DNA from: Alphaproteobacteria bacterium
Lineage (GTDB): Bacteria > Pseudomonadota > Alphaproteobacteria > UBA6615
NCBI GenBank assembly: GCA_029243445.1
Contig: JAQWSA010000092.1
Location: 1 to 9,584, forward strand
Direction: 5' to 3'
DNA: 9,584 nucleotides
Below, in pieces: positions 1 through 7,311 of this stretch; position 1 is the stretch's first letter, and each line of letters begins with the position of its first letter. The notes under the pieces were generated by a model. That model made no database searches, was not told the origin of the DNA, and saw nothing but the letters and a program-made list of their open reading frames with translations. Position numbers and translations under genes: made by a program.

Positions 1-1423
1 GTTTATTTTGTAGATTAATTAAGAGGTCAATAATTTGTACTTGCACTGATCGGTCAAGAGCTGATGTTGGTTCGTCAAGTACTATAAATTTTGGTTTTAG
101 AGCAATAGCTCTAGCAATAGCTACCCGTTGGCGCTGGCCACCAGAAAACTCATGTGGATAGCGATAACGACTATCGGGATCAAGACCAACCTCTTCCATT
201 GATTGTATAATCAAATTATTTCTACTTATGTCTGTACTGCCAATTTTATGAATTTTTAGTCCTTCTTCTATAATCTGCGAAATAGACATACGAGGGCTTA
301 GAATTACATAATGATCTTGGAAAACAATTTGCATTTCTCGCCTTAGGGAACGCATTTTTTTTGACGTAATTTCATTAATCTTATTTTCATTAAATTTTAT
401 TAGACCGTCTGAACTTATTAACCTTAACAAGGCCATTCCTAATGTGGTCTTTCCAGAACCGGATTCACCAACTACCCCCAGTGTTCGTCCTTCATGAACT
501 TCTAAGTTTATGCCATCTACTGCACGAATATAACCATGGGTTCTTCTTAAAAGACCAGATTTTAAAGGAAACCAAACCTTTAAATTGTTACTATGTAAAA
601 TTGTTTTTGATTTTTTTACAGGGCGTTTTCTTAAATTAGAAAAATCGGCAGATAGTAAATGTTTTGTATAAGAGTGTTTAGGATTCTGTAAAATTATCTC
701 AGTTTTGCCGCTTTCAACTATTTCCCCCCCGTTCATAACACACACTCTTTTTGCCATTTTTTTAACGATACTAAGATCATGAGTGATAAAAAGCATGGAC
801 ATTCCAAACTTCTTTTGTAGATTTCCAAGAAGTTCAAGGATTTGTGCTTGAATGGTAACATCAAGCGCAGTGGTGGGTTCATCAGCTATAAGTATTTCTG
901 GTTCGTTGGCCAGTGCCATAGCAATCATTACGCGTTGGCGCTGTCCACCTGATAACTCGTGTGGATAGGATTTGAGGTGTCGTTCGATGTCAGTAATTCC
1001 AACTAATTCTAGTAATTCCAGAGAACGTACCCGGGCAAGGTTTTTATCTAGGCCTTTATGAATTTGTAAAACCTCACCTATTTGCTTTTCTATAGTATGT
1101 AATGGATTAAGAGAGGTCATCGGTTCCTGGAAAACCATAGCAATTTTATTACCACGGATTGATTCCACTGTATCTCGTGATGACCCGATCATTTCCTTGC
1201 TTTTAAATTTTATTGAACCCTTAGGGTGACTGGCTAGAGGGTAAGGCAATAATTGAACTATTGATAAAGCCGTCACAGATTTACCAGAACCAGATTCGCC
1301 AACTAGAGCTAAGGTTTCACCCTTTAAAATATCAAAACTCACACATTTGACAGCATGAACTGTATGGCTGGAAACCTTAAAATCAACTGATAAGTTTTTG
1401 ACTGATAGAAGTGGATTTTCCAT
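1..1423 (-). CDS. yejF: YejF, fused double ATPase of a peptide ABC transporter (partial, C-terminus off the left edge)
   Basis: Cytoplasmic ATPase subunit that powers peptide import through YejB/YejE. I translated 474 codons in one unbroken frame from the ATG at 1423-1421. It has two ABC domains in tandem. Domain 1 has Walker A GESGSGKS (residues 42-49), Q-loop Q99, signature LSGGQ (157-161), Walker B ending at D181-E182 and H-loop H215. An OppD/DppF-type linker follows ([10 protein letters not shown], about 245-255). Domain 2 has Walker A GESGSGKT (319-326), Q-loop Q369, signature FSGGQ (426-430) and Walker B D450-E451. The window ends before the second H-loop; YejF proteins are usually about 530 residues, so roughly 60 are missing. 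The ATG shares one base with the yejE stop (TAATG), which suggests translational coupling. The stretch after Q369 reads DHYVILSPR rather than the usual DP-x-x-SL-x-PR. The identification rests on domain architecture and the yejABE context. Confidence 0.93.
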   Translation of the reverse strand, partial: MENPLLSVKNLSVDFKVSSHTVHAVKCVSFDILKGETLALVGESGSGKSVTALSIVQLLPYPLASHPKGSIKFKSKEMIGSSRDTVESIRGNKIAMVFQEPMTSLNPLHTIEKQIGEVLQIHKGLDKNLARVRSLELLELVGITDIERHLKSYPHELSGGQRQRVMIAMALANEPEILIADEPTTALDVTIQAQILELLGNLQKKFGMSMLFITHDLSIVKKMAKRVCVMNGGEIVESGKTEIILQNPKHSYTKHLLSADFSNLRKRPVKKSKTILHSNNLKVWFPLKSGLLRRTHGYIRAVDGINLEVHEGRTLGVVGESGSGKTTLGMALLRLISSDGLIKFNENKINEITSKKMRSLRREMQIVFQDHYVILSPRMSISQIIEEGLKIHKIGSTDISRNNLIIQSMEEVGLDPDSRYRYPHEFSGGQRQRVAIARAIALKPKFIVLDEPTSALDRSVQVQIIDLLINLQNK

Positions 1424-2529
1424 TATTTTTTATAAGCCGAAATTTGTTTTCGTGGGTCGTAAGCGTCACGTATTGCTTCTCCAATAAAGATCATTAGACT
1501 AAGCATGATGGCTATAGCTAGGAATGCCGTTATACCTAGCCAAGGCGCTTGTAGGTTTTCTTTTCCTTGCTTCAACATTTCTCCTAGTGAAGGTGAGCCC
1601 GGAGGTAAACCAAAACCTAGAAAATCCAGTGATGTTAAAACTGTAACAGATGAAGCAGTAATAAAAGGTAGAAATGTTATGGTTGCCACCATGGCATTAG
1701 GCAAAACATGCCTTATCATTATTAATCTGTTATTCATTCCTAATGCCTTAGCAGCACGAACATAATCAAAGTTACGTGCTCTTAGGAACTCGGCTCGAAC
1801 CACACCAACTAAAGACATCCAACTAAACAAAAGCATCAGCCCTAATAAAAGCCAAAATGTGGGTTCTACAACTGAGGCTAATATTATCAATAAAAAAAGC
1901 GTTGGAAGAGAAGACCAAATTTCTATAAAGCGCTGGAAAAGTAGATCTGTCCATCCGCCAAAATATCCTTGTACTGCGCCGGAAGCTACTCCAATGATGC
2001 TTGAAAGAATCGTCAGGCTAAATCCAAATAGTATTGATATACGAAACCCATAAATTAACCTAGCAGATACATCGCGGGCTTGATCATCCGTGCCAAGCCA
2101 GTTCTGGGTTGTTGGAGCCGATGGAGCCGGGGTATTTAAGTTTATAACCGGAGTGTCGAAGCTGTAGGGTATCATTGGCCATATCATCCACCCTTTATCA
2201 TTGATCAGCTCGGCTACAAATGGATCAGTATAATCAGCCTCAGTCTCGAAATCACCATTGAATGCCGTTTCAGGATAACTAGTAAAGATAGGATAATAGA
2301 ATTTATTATCAAACTGTATTAGTAATGGTTTATCATTAGCTATGAATTCTGCAAACAAAGTAAATATAAATAAGAATAGAAAAATCCATAGAGACCAATA
2401 ACCGCGTTTGTTAGATCTGAAATTGTTGAGCCGTCGTTCAGTTAATGGAGTTATAGCATGACCTAAAAACCTCACTTTCTCGGAATGCTGTTTATTATTT
2501 TTCAAATCATGAATTTTTTCTCTTAACAT
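1423..2529 (-). CDS. yejE: YejE, inner-membrane permease of a peptide ABC transporter
   Basis: One of two membrane subunits forming the channel of the YejABEF peptide importer. From the ATG at 2529 the protein is 368 residues, slightly longer than the 341-residue E. coli YejE. The extra length is a charged N-terminal stretch before RSNKRGYWSLWIF, the conserved start of the first membrane helix (about residues 47-63). A periplasmic loop of about 80 residues follows, with family motifs ANDKPLL and QNWLGTD. Further hydrophobic helices and the EAA-type loop that docks on the ATPase come next (RAEFLRARNFDYVRAAKALG, 245-264). The frame stays open seven codons upstream to a TTG at 2550, inside yejB. 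I prefer the ATG because it lies one base after the yejB stop (TAAaATG) and the TTG has no Shine-Dalgarno sequence; neither start has a strong one. The stop overlaps the yejF ATG by one base. Confidence 0.95.
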   Translation of the reverse strand: MLREKIHDLKNNKQHSEKVRFLGHAITPLTERRLNNFRSNKRGYWSLWIFLFLFIFTLFAEFIANDKPLLIQFDNKFYYPIFTSYPETAFNGDFETEADYTDPFVAELINDKGWMIWPMIPYSFDTPVINLNTPAPSAPTTQNWLGTDDQARDVSARLIYGFRISILFGFSLTILSSIIGVASGAVQGYFGGWTDLLFQRFIEIWSSLPTLFLLIILASVVEPTFWLLLGLMLLFSWMSLVGVVRAEFLRARNFDYVRAAKALGMNNRLIMIRHVLPNAMVATITFLPFITASSVTVLTSLDFLGFGLPPGSPSLGEMLKQGKENLQAPWLGITAFLAIAIMLSLMIFIGEAIRDAYDPRKQISAYKK

Positions 2530-2530
2530 T

Positions 2531-3646
2531 TTATATTTTACGACTTTCAAAATCTATACGTGGGTCTATAAACACATACGCAAGATCTCCTATTAGACTC
2601 ATTATCAGACCTAGTAGAGAAAAAAAGAATAGTGTGCCGAAAAGTACAGGAAAATCTCGGTTGAGAGCTGCTTCAAAACCGAGAAGACCAAGACCATCAA
2701 GTGAAAAAATAACCTCTATTAAGAGTGAACCTGTAAATAATATGCCAATAAAAGCTGCTGGAAACCCTGCTATTACGATTAGCATGGCGTTGCGAAAAAC
2801 ATGTCCGTAGAGAACCCTTTTTTCAGTTAACCCCTTGGCACGGGCGGTAATCACATATTGCTGATTTATTTGATCTAGGAAAGAGTTTTTAGTTAGCATT
2901 GTTAAACCGGCAAAGGCACCGATTGTAAGTGCAATGACTGGCAGTGATATATGCCATATATAATCAATTATCTTTTCTAAAACATTAAGTTCGGACCAAT
3001 TTTCCGAAACCAGACCGCGGAGAGGAAACCAATCTACAAAACTACCACCGGCGAATAGCACTATTAAAAGAATTGCAAATAAGAAACTTGGCACCGCATT
3101 TCCAAATATAATTATCCCACTGGTCCAAGCATCAAAACGACTACCATCCATTATTGCCTTACGTATGCCCAAAGGTATGCAAATTAAGTATGTTAGCAGT
3201 GTTGTCCACAACCCCAGACTAATTGATACTGGCATTGCGTCCAGAACTAAATCCACTACCTTGCGGTTTTTAAAAAAGCTTTCTCCAAAATTAAATGTGG
3301 CGTAGTTGCCTATCATTTTTATGAAACGTATATGAACTGGTTTATCAAATCCTACCATTTCCTCAATTTCAGCTATTAACTCTGGCGGTAACCCTCTCGC
3401 TCCACGGTATTTAGACTGGAAGCCATTAGTTTGATCAAAATTTTGTTGGCCATCAAGGTTTTGCGGGATCTCTCCCCCGCCTCCGGTTACCCTTGAAGTA
3501 GCATCAACGGCATTACCTTGAATCTGTGATATGATTTGTTCAACTGGTCCGCCGGGTGCAGTTTGTATCACTGCAAAATTTATAACCATGATCCCAAAAA
3601 GCGTTGGTATAATCAATAAAAGCCGACGGATTATATATGATAGCAT
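2531..3646 (-). CDS. yejB: YejB, inner-membrane permease of a peptide ABC transporter
   Basis: Partner permease of YejE in the peptide importer, 371 residues, close to the 364 of E. coli YejB. It begins with the membrane helix [20 protein letters not shown] and the family motif TAPGGPVEQ (about 29-37). A long periplasmic segment (about 38-135) contains a glycine-rich low-complexity stretch (GGGG at 55-58) before the conserved YRGARGL (80-86) and GFDKP. The remaining helices follow, with motifs [10 protein letters not shown] (141-150), [13 protein letters not shown] (160-172) and FPLRGLVS (207-214). The ATPase-docking EAA loop spans about 249-287, and the protein ends in [11 protein letters not shown], the typical YejB tail. 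The ATG lies 32 bp after the yejA stop; no clear Shine-Dalgarno sequence is visible, so translation may be coupled to yejA. The glycine-rich region is where homologues vary most in length. Confidence 0.95.
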   Translation of the reverse strand: MLSYIIRRLLLIIPTLFGIMVINFAVIQTAPGGPVEQIISQIQGNAVDATSRVTGGGGEIPQNLDGQQNFDQTNGFQSKYRGARGLPPELIAEIEEMVGFDKPVHIRFIKMIGNYATFNFGESFFKNRKVVDLVLDAMPVSISLGLWTTLLTYLICIPLGIRKAIMDGSRFDAWTSGIIIFGNAVPSFLFAILLIVLFAGGSFVDWFPLRGLVSENWSELNVLEKIIDYIWHISLPVIALTIGAFAGLTMLTKNSFLDQINQQYVITARAKGLTEKRVLYGHVFRNAMLIVIAGFPAAFIGILFTGSLLIEVIFSLDGLGLLGFEAALNRDFPVLFGTLFFFSLLGLIMSLIGDLAYVFIDPRIDFESRKI

Positions 3647-3678
3647 GGATCTAACTTATCTTTACAATCTAATTCAAG

Positions 3679-5544
3679 CTAGTGTTTGGTATCTAAATTT
3701 CTATGATTTTTAATTTTCTTTTCTTTTTCGTAATCTATCCACCAAGCTGACATGTTGGTTGCTTCCCCCATCAAAGGTATTTTTTGGGGGCGTCCAAATT
3801 TATCCCAAAAAGCAATGCGATCTAGGGGAAGATGAAAATGTGGTATAACATAGTAACCCCACAAAAGAGCTCTATCTAGGGCCCGAGTTCGTTGAACTAG
3901 GCTTTCACGCGTTTGTGCGGAAATAATTAACTCTATTAGTTCATCAATAACTTGGCTACTAATGCCAATAAAATTACGAGACCCTTTAGCTATCGCTGCC
4001 TGACTACTCCAGAAGTCCCTTTGTTCATTACCTGGTGATTGTGATTGTCCCCAAGAAGCAATTATTACATCAAAGTCCCTTGAATCTGTGCGTTCTTGAT
4101 ACTGTGCACTATCTACAAGACGTACATTAGCCTCTATTCCTAGGCGTTTTAAATTACGTGAAAACGGAAGGGCCATTCTTTCAAAAGCTGGTTGTACTAT
4201 TAGTATTTCAAATTTAAAGGGTTCACCTGTTATAATATTAGTTAATTTTCCATTTCGAACTTTCCATCCCGCTTCTTTCAAAAGCTTGCCTGCCTGGCGA
4301 AGGTTTTGCCTTATGCTATTGTTTTCTTTGCCTATAGTTGTGGGCGGAACATAAATTTTAGTATAGAGTTGTTTGGGTAAGTAATCGTGATATTTTTCTA
4401 GGATTAGGCGCTCTTCATTACCTGCGTTTGAGAGCAGCCCTTTACTACCAAGTTCAGAGTTATCAAAATAGCTATCAGTTCGTGTATATGCGCTGTAAGC
4501 AAGGTTTTTATTATACCATTCAAAATCCCAAGCTAGGTTTAGCGCCATACGAACTTTTAAATTCTGGAAAATATTTTTTCTTATATTGAATACAAATCCT
4601 TGCATGCCTGCAGTTCGTTCGTGTGGAAATTCTGCTTTAATGATTCGTCCCTCACGAACAGCTGGTACATTAAATGCTGTTGCCCATTCTTTAGCTGAGT
4701 TTTCAAACCAGAGATCAATATTATTCGCTTTGAAGGCTTCACGAGATACTGTTCGATCTCTAAAATAATCAGTTCGTAGTGTGTCAATATTATCAAATCC
4801 AACTCTTGTTGGGTGATTTTTCCCCCAATAATTTTTTACCCTTTCGAAAGTTATTGATCTTCCTGGTTTGACATCAGAAATACGATAGGCCCCGCCACCT
4901 AATGGAGGTTCTAGAGACGCTTTAGAAAAGTCACGTTTTTCCCAATAGTGCTTAGGTAATACAGTTAGATCACCTAAAATTAGTGGTAGTTCACGATTCG
5001 ATTTTCCAGAAAAAGTAAACTTTACTTTATTGATTCCAGTTTTTTCCACTTTGGAAACACTTCCATAATAAAAACGATAAAATGGACGCCCTTTGCTTCG
5101 CAGTATATTGAAAGAAAATATTACATCGTCAGCAGTTATTGGTTTGCCATCATGCCAGTAGGCATCATTTCGTAGAGTAAACTCTACCCAAGATCTATCA
5201 TCAGGTGTTTTTACAGTTTTACAAAGTAAACAATAAAGAGAGAATGCTTCGTCAACTGATTGAACCATTAGGGAATCATAAATTATACCTGTACCGGCTG
5301 GGTTGCCTTGTAGAATAAACGGATTAAGGCTATCAAAAGTACCCATTGCTGATGTGATTTTCATTCCGCCTTTAGGTGCATAGGGGTTAACGTGATCGAA
5401 ATGTTTAAACCCACTCTTGAATTTAGGTTCTCCATGCATAGCTAATGCATGAGTTTCACCATTTTTTTCAGAGGAATAAGCATTGGGAATAAAAATAGAA
5501 ACTGTTAATACGCTATATATTGCGAGCTTAATAATTGGTCGCAT
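3679..5544 (-). CDS. yejA: YejA, periplasmic peptide-binding protein of the SBP_bac_5 family
   Basis: Captures peptides in the periplasm and delivers them to YejB/YejE; in enteric bacteria the Yej system is known to import microcin C. The 621-residue product starts with a Sec signal peptide: basic MRPIIK, a hydrophobic core to about residue 20, and likely cleavage near NAYS-S (22-25). The mature part has the family landmarks HALAMHGEPKF (32-42), the entry motif DSLNPF (71-76) and YWHDGKPITADDVIFSFN (129-146), then the lobe that closes over the ligand (LGGGAYRI, MQGFVFNIRKN, ALNLAWDFEW). The ATG at 5544 has a good Shine-Dalgarno sequence, TGGAGA, at 5556-5551, and a consensus -10 element lies 41 bp upstream. 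An oddity is the pair C105-x-x-C108, the only cysteines in the mature protein. Family assignment is certain; the actual ligand cannot be read from sequence. Confidence 0.95.
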   Translation of the reverse strand: MRPIIKLAIYSVLTVSIFIPNAYSSEKNGETHALAMHGEPKFKSGFKHFDHVNPYAPKGGMKITSAMGTFDSLNPFILQGNPAGTGIIYDSLMVQSVDEAFSLYCLLCKTVKTPDDRSWVEFTLRNDAYWHDGKPITADDVIFSFNILRSKGRPFYRFYYGSVSKVEKTGINKVKFTFSGKSNRELPLILGDLTVLPKHYWEKRDFSKASLEPPLGGGAYRISDVKPGRSITFERVKNYWGKNHPTRVGFDNIDTLRTDYFRDRTVSREAFKANNIDLWFENSAKEWATAFNVPAVREGRIIKAEFPHERTAGMQGFVFNIRKNIFQNLKVRMALNLAWDFEWYNKNLAYSAYTRTDSYFDNSELGSKGLLSNAGNEERLILEKYHDYLPKQLYTKIYVPPTTIGKENNSIRQNLRQAGKLLKEAGWKVRNGKLTNIITGEPFKFEILIVQPAFERMALPFSRNLKRLGIEANVRLVDSAQYQERTDSRDFDVIIASWGQSQSPGNEQRDFWSSQAAIAKGSRNFIGISSQVIDELIELIISAQTRESLVQRTRALDRALLWGYYVIPHFHLPLDRIAFWDKFGRPQKIPLMGEATNMSAWWIDYEKEKKIKNHRNLDTKH

Positions 5545-5584
5545 ATAATTTCTCCATAAGTAAATATTTTTATCCTAAACCAGA

Positions 5585-5590
5585 ATTATA
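5585..5590 (-). promoter_or_regulatory. Candidate -10 element for yejABEF
   Basis: The minus strand reads TATAAT here, a perfect sigma-70-type -10 hexamer, about 40 bp upstream of the yejA start codon. No good -35 hexamer stands 16-18 bp upstream (TGTATT at 17 bp), so the element would need an activator or be weak. An alternative pair, TTGTGT (5646-5641) and TATAAA after 18 bp, lies further upstream. The spacer 5545-5654 is extremely A/T-rich, so chance matches are easy. I see no terminator hairpin in it, so read-through from hisN and the ACT gene is also possible. Confidence 0.35.
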
Positions 5591-5654
5591 AACTTCAACT
5601 TTCTGATAATACATTTTTTATAATTTACAATTAATATTTAACACAATTCAATTT

Positions 5655-6179
5655 TTAAAAAGCTATGGTGTTACATATCAAACCAAGGCTATTAGCAACA
5701 TTATCTGCTGCGGAGAGGCAACTTTTAGCCCTTGTCTCAGGTATCCATACTTCAAACCGAATTATATAATTCACTTTATACTCTTCTACTATATGTTCGC
5801 TATCCATGCGTACGACATTAGCATCAAACTCAGCAAAAACTTCAGCCAACCGGGCAATTAATCCAGGACGATCAGCACCATGTAACTCAAGCTGATGGGT
5901 GATGTGTCTTTTTTCACTATGAGTTGTTCTTAACTTATAAGGCTCCACGGATATATTTGTTATATCTAGTTCATCAAGTTTAGAAAGCTCAGATTTTATA
6001 AATTCTATACTTATTGTATCAGGTAACCTGACTACAGAGGTAAACTCTGCTGATGTTTCTAAAACTGCAAAAGTCGTATCACCTAGATCAGCACCTAAAT
6101 CAAATAGGCGTCCAGTTATAGTTGCAAGTAACCCTGAGCGGTCAGCACAAGAAATTGCGATACGAACATCAACAGGCAT
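5655..6179 (-). CDS. Double ACT-domain protein, GcvR-like amino-acid-binding regulator
   Basis: A 174-residue protein made of two ACT domains and nothing else. ACT 1 spans about residues 4-80, with the ligand-type turn CADRSGLLATITGRLFDLGA (11-30) and GDTTFAVL (33-40). ACT 2 spans about 93-172, with GADRPGLIARLAEVFAEFDA (101-120). This layout matches the glycine-cleavage repressor (GcvR) family and related amino-acid-binding proteins. No DNA-binding or catalytic domain is present, so it probably acts by binding an amino acid and a partner protein; which ones cannot be told from sequence. The ATG has a clear Shine-Dalgarno sequence, AAGGA, at 6190-6186, six bases from the start. It follows hisN by 15 bp and should be co-transcribed with it. 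It could be named gcvR-like, but orthology to enteric GcvR is unproven, so I give no symbol. Confidence 0.85.
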   Translation of the reverse strand: MPVDVRIAISCADRSGLLATITGRLFDLGADLGDTTFAVLETSAEFTSVVRLPDTISIEFIKSELSKLDELDITNISVEPYKLRTTHSEKRHITHQLELHGADRPGLIARLAEVFAEFDANVVRMDSEHIVEEYKVNYIIRFEVWIPETRAKSCLSAADNVANSLGLICNTIAF

Positions 6180-6194
6180 TGTGTTTCCTTAGAT

Positions 6195-6992
6195 TTATAC
6201 GGCCGATAACAGGTTAAGGGTCTCAGAGTGTATTTTTTTGTCACCTGCGGCGACAACTGTTCCAGTGGATTTAAGGGTTAATGGCTTTCCTTGCCAGTCG
6301 CTAATTACTCCTCCAGCCCCATTTATTATAACGGCGTGTGCAAGATAGTCGTATGGGAACATACCAGCTTCTACAACTAGATCTGTTTGGCCGCTAGCGA
6401 TCATTGAATAGGCATAGCAGTCTGTGCCAAAACGAGTATCACAAGCTGCTTTAGAAACACGCTCAAATTTATTTTTCTCTTCAGTTGAAAACATATCTGG
6501 TGAGGTTGAGCAGAGCATAGCAGAGGCCAGGTTTTGACACTTACGTGTTTTTACCGGTGTACCCGAATTACCGCGACCCCAATGTAAAGTAGGAGCGCCA
6601 TCTATCCCTAGCCAGCGTTCTCCTAATGCAGGGTGATCAATAATTCCAAGTATAGGTGTTCCATTATGAGTTAAGGCTATTAGGGTGCCAAAGAGAGGTA
6701 TTCCATTTATAAATGCTCGAGTTCCATCTATTGGGTCGATTACCCAAACATATTCCTCATCTATACTCTTGCTGCCATGTTCTTCTCCTAGTACGCCATG
6801 CTCTGGTACTTCTGCCTCGAGTATGTTCAGTATTAATGTCTCTGCTTCTTGGTCAGCCTTGGTAACCGGACTCTGATCGTCTTTTTTTTCAAACGGTAGG
6901 TTTTTTCGAAAGTAATCTAGAATTACAGGACCGCTAGAATCCGCCAGTTTTATGGCAATATCAACGAACCTTTCAATAGAATTAGCGTTCAT
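6195..6992 (-). CDS. hisN: Histidinol-phosphatase, inositol-monophosphatase superfamily (HisN type)
   Basis: Predicted Mg2+-dependent phosphatase that removes phosphate from L-histidinol phosphate, the penultimate step of histidine synthesis in organisms with the HisN-type enzyme. The 265-residue length is normal. Metal-site motifs of the superfamily are in order: GEEHG (69-73), the core DPIDGTRAFINGIPLFGT (86-103), and PYDYLAHAVIINGAGG (213-228), in which D215 is the expected third metal aspartate. The PYDYLA form and the CSTSPDMF segment (161-168) resemble HisN more than inositol-1-phosphatases (usually WD there), but substrate specificity in this superfamily is often misassigned. The ATG at 6992 has GGGGTGA at 7003-6997, four bases upstream, as a plausible Shine-Dalgarno sequence. 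It is the first gene of the minus-strand series, reading away from kdsB. Confidence 0.88.
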   Translation of the reverse strand: MNANSIERFVDIAIKLADSSGPVILDYFRKNLPFEKKDDQSPVTKADQEAETLILNILEAEVPEHGVLGEEHGSKSIDEEYVWVIDPIDGTRAFINGIPLFGTLIALTHNGTPILGIIDHPALGERWLGIDGAPTLHWGRGNSGTPVKTRKCQNLASAMLCSTSPDMFSTEEKNKFERVSKAACDTRFGTDCYAYSMIASGQTDLVVEAGMFPYDYLAHAVIINGAGGVISDWQGKPLTLKSTGTVVAAGDKKIHSETLNLLSAV

Positions 6993-7033
6993 GGGTCACC
7001 CCGAAAGATAATGTTAGGCTACTTTTGTTCCAT

Positions 7034-7039
7034 ATTATA
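7034..7039 (-). promoter_or_regulatory. Candidate -10 element for hisN and the ACT gene
   Basis: The minus strand reads TATAAT, a perfect -10 hexamer ending 41 bp before the hisN ATG. No recognisable -35 hexamer is found at 16-18 bp spacing (CTCATT at 17 bp). The inverted repeat ACTAAT/ATTAGT (7054-7059 and 7073-7078) sits where an upstream regulator could bind. Assignment rests on position and hexamer only. Confidence 0.35.
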
Positions 7040-7152
7040 GACTTTATGCAATAACTAATGAGGGTTACTAGTATTAGTCTATATTGCTTTTATTGGGCTA
7101 TTGTTTGGCTGTTGTAAATAGGTATTTAATTTATCTAGATCACGTCGGCATT

Positions 7153-7169
7153 ATTTGATTATATCAAAT
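7153..7169. repeat. Palindrome ATTTGAT-N3-ATCAAAT in the divergent spacer
   Basis: Two perfect 7-bp inverted arms (7153-7159 and 7163-7169) are separated by TAT, near the middle of the hisN/kdsB spacer. The inner part, TTGAT-N3-ATCAA, resembles an FNR/Anr half-site pair, but that family normally has four bases between TTGAT and ATCAA; here there are three. It could be an operator for another dimeric regulator, or chance in an A/T-rich spacer. Confidence 0.4.
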
Positions 7170-7265
7170 CCTATAAATAGTTAAACATACTTGAATGGAT
7201 AATAATTTCTGCAGTGATTGTATGAAGTAAATATTCAATATATCTAAAAACTGTTCAACGCACTT

Positions 7266-7280
7266 TTAATGTGACATTAA
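7266..7280. promoter_or_regulatory. Perfect 15-bp palindrome next to the kdsB -10 element, candidate operator
   Basis: TTAATGT-G-ACATTAA has two perfect 7-bp arms around a single central G. It ends two bases before the TATAAT at 7283-7288 and so fills most of the expected -35/-10 interval of the kdsB promoter. Binding by a dimeric regulator there would block RNA polymerase. The regulator is unknown. With a one-base loop it is unlikely to act as an RNA hairpin, and it lies upstream of the expected transcript. Confidence 0.45.
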
Positions 7281-7282
7281 GC

Positions 7283-7288
7283 TATAAT
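7283..7288 (+). promoter_or_regulatory. Candidate -10 element for kdsB-pheA
   Basis: TATAAT matches the sigma-70 -10 consensus perfectly. A start about seven bases downstream, near 7294-7296, would give a very short leader of roughly 17 bases before the CTG at 7312, with GGAG inside it. The hexamer at 17-bp spacing is GCACTT, a poor -35. Confidence 0.4.
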
Positions 7289-7300
7289 AAATAATAGACT

Positions 7301-7304
7301 GGAG
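7301..7304 (+). promoter_or_regulatory. Shine-Dalgarno sequence that places the kdsB start
   Basis: GGAG (within CTGGAGAT) is the only good ribosome-binding sequence upstream of kdsB. It is seven bases before the in-frame CTG at 7312 and four before an in-frame ATT at 7309. It is far from the in-frame GTG at 7363. It therefore supports initiation upstream of the first conserved KdsB residues, at a non-ATG codon. Confidence 0.55.
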
Positions 7305-7311
7305 ATGTATT

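Larger units (their letters stand above)
6993..7311. other. Divergent intergenic region between hisN and kdsB
   Basis: About 319 bp without a credible gene. It is A/T-rich and broken by stops in all frames. It contains outward-facing TATAAT hexamers at 7034-7039 (minus) and 7283-7288 (plus), two palindromes with 7-bp arms at 7153-7169 and 7266-7280, and a weaker inverted repeat ACTAAT/ATTAGT at 7054-7078 that encloses the palindrome TACTAGTA (7066-7073). It most likely carries the start signals of both transcription units. No tRNA-like or riboswitch-like structure was recognised by eye. Confidence 0.7.

Noticed and set aside
442..639. Short plus-strand open frame opposite yejF
   Set aside because: It lies entirely antisense to a continuous, motif-rich yejF frame and its translation shows no recognisable features. 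The same holds for short frames at 1505-1765, 1859-2053, 3531-3713, 4586-4768 and 6685-6876 on the plus strand and 4581-4802 on the minus strand.
1..1423. Frameshift or pseudogene in yejF
   Set aside because: Codon-by-codon checking at both Walker A motifs, both signatures, both Walker B motifs and the linker shows one uninterrupted frame to the window edge.
2530..2550. TTG start for yejE at 2550
   Set aside because: It would overlap yejB by 20 bp, has no ribosome-binding sequence, and the ATG at 2529 directly after the yejB stop suits the family N-terminus better.
7153..7169. Canonical FNR/Anr box upstream of kdsB
   Set aside because: The TTGAT and ATCAA halves are separated by three bases, not four, so the site does not meet the FNR consensus; kept only as an unexplained palindrome.
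6993..7311. A cytochrome c or other small gene upstream of kdsB, as seen in some alphaproteobacteria
   Set aside because: No heme-binding CxxCH motif or open frame of useful length is present in this spacer.
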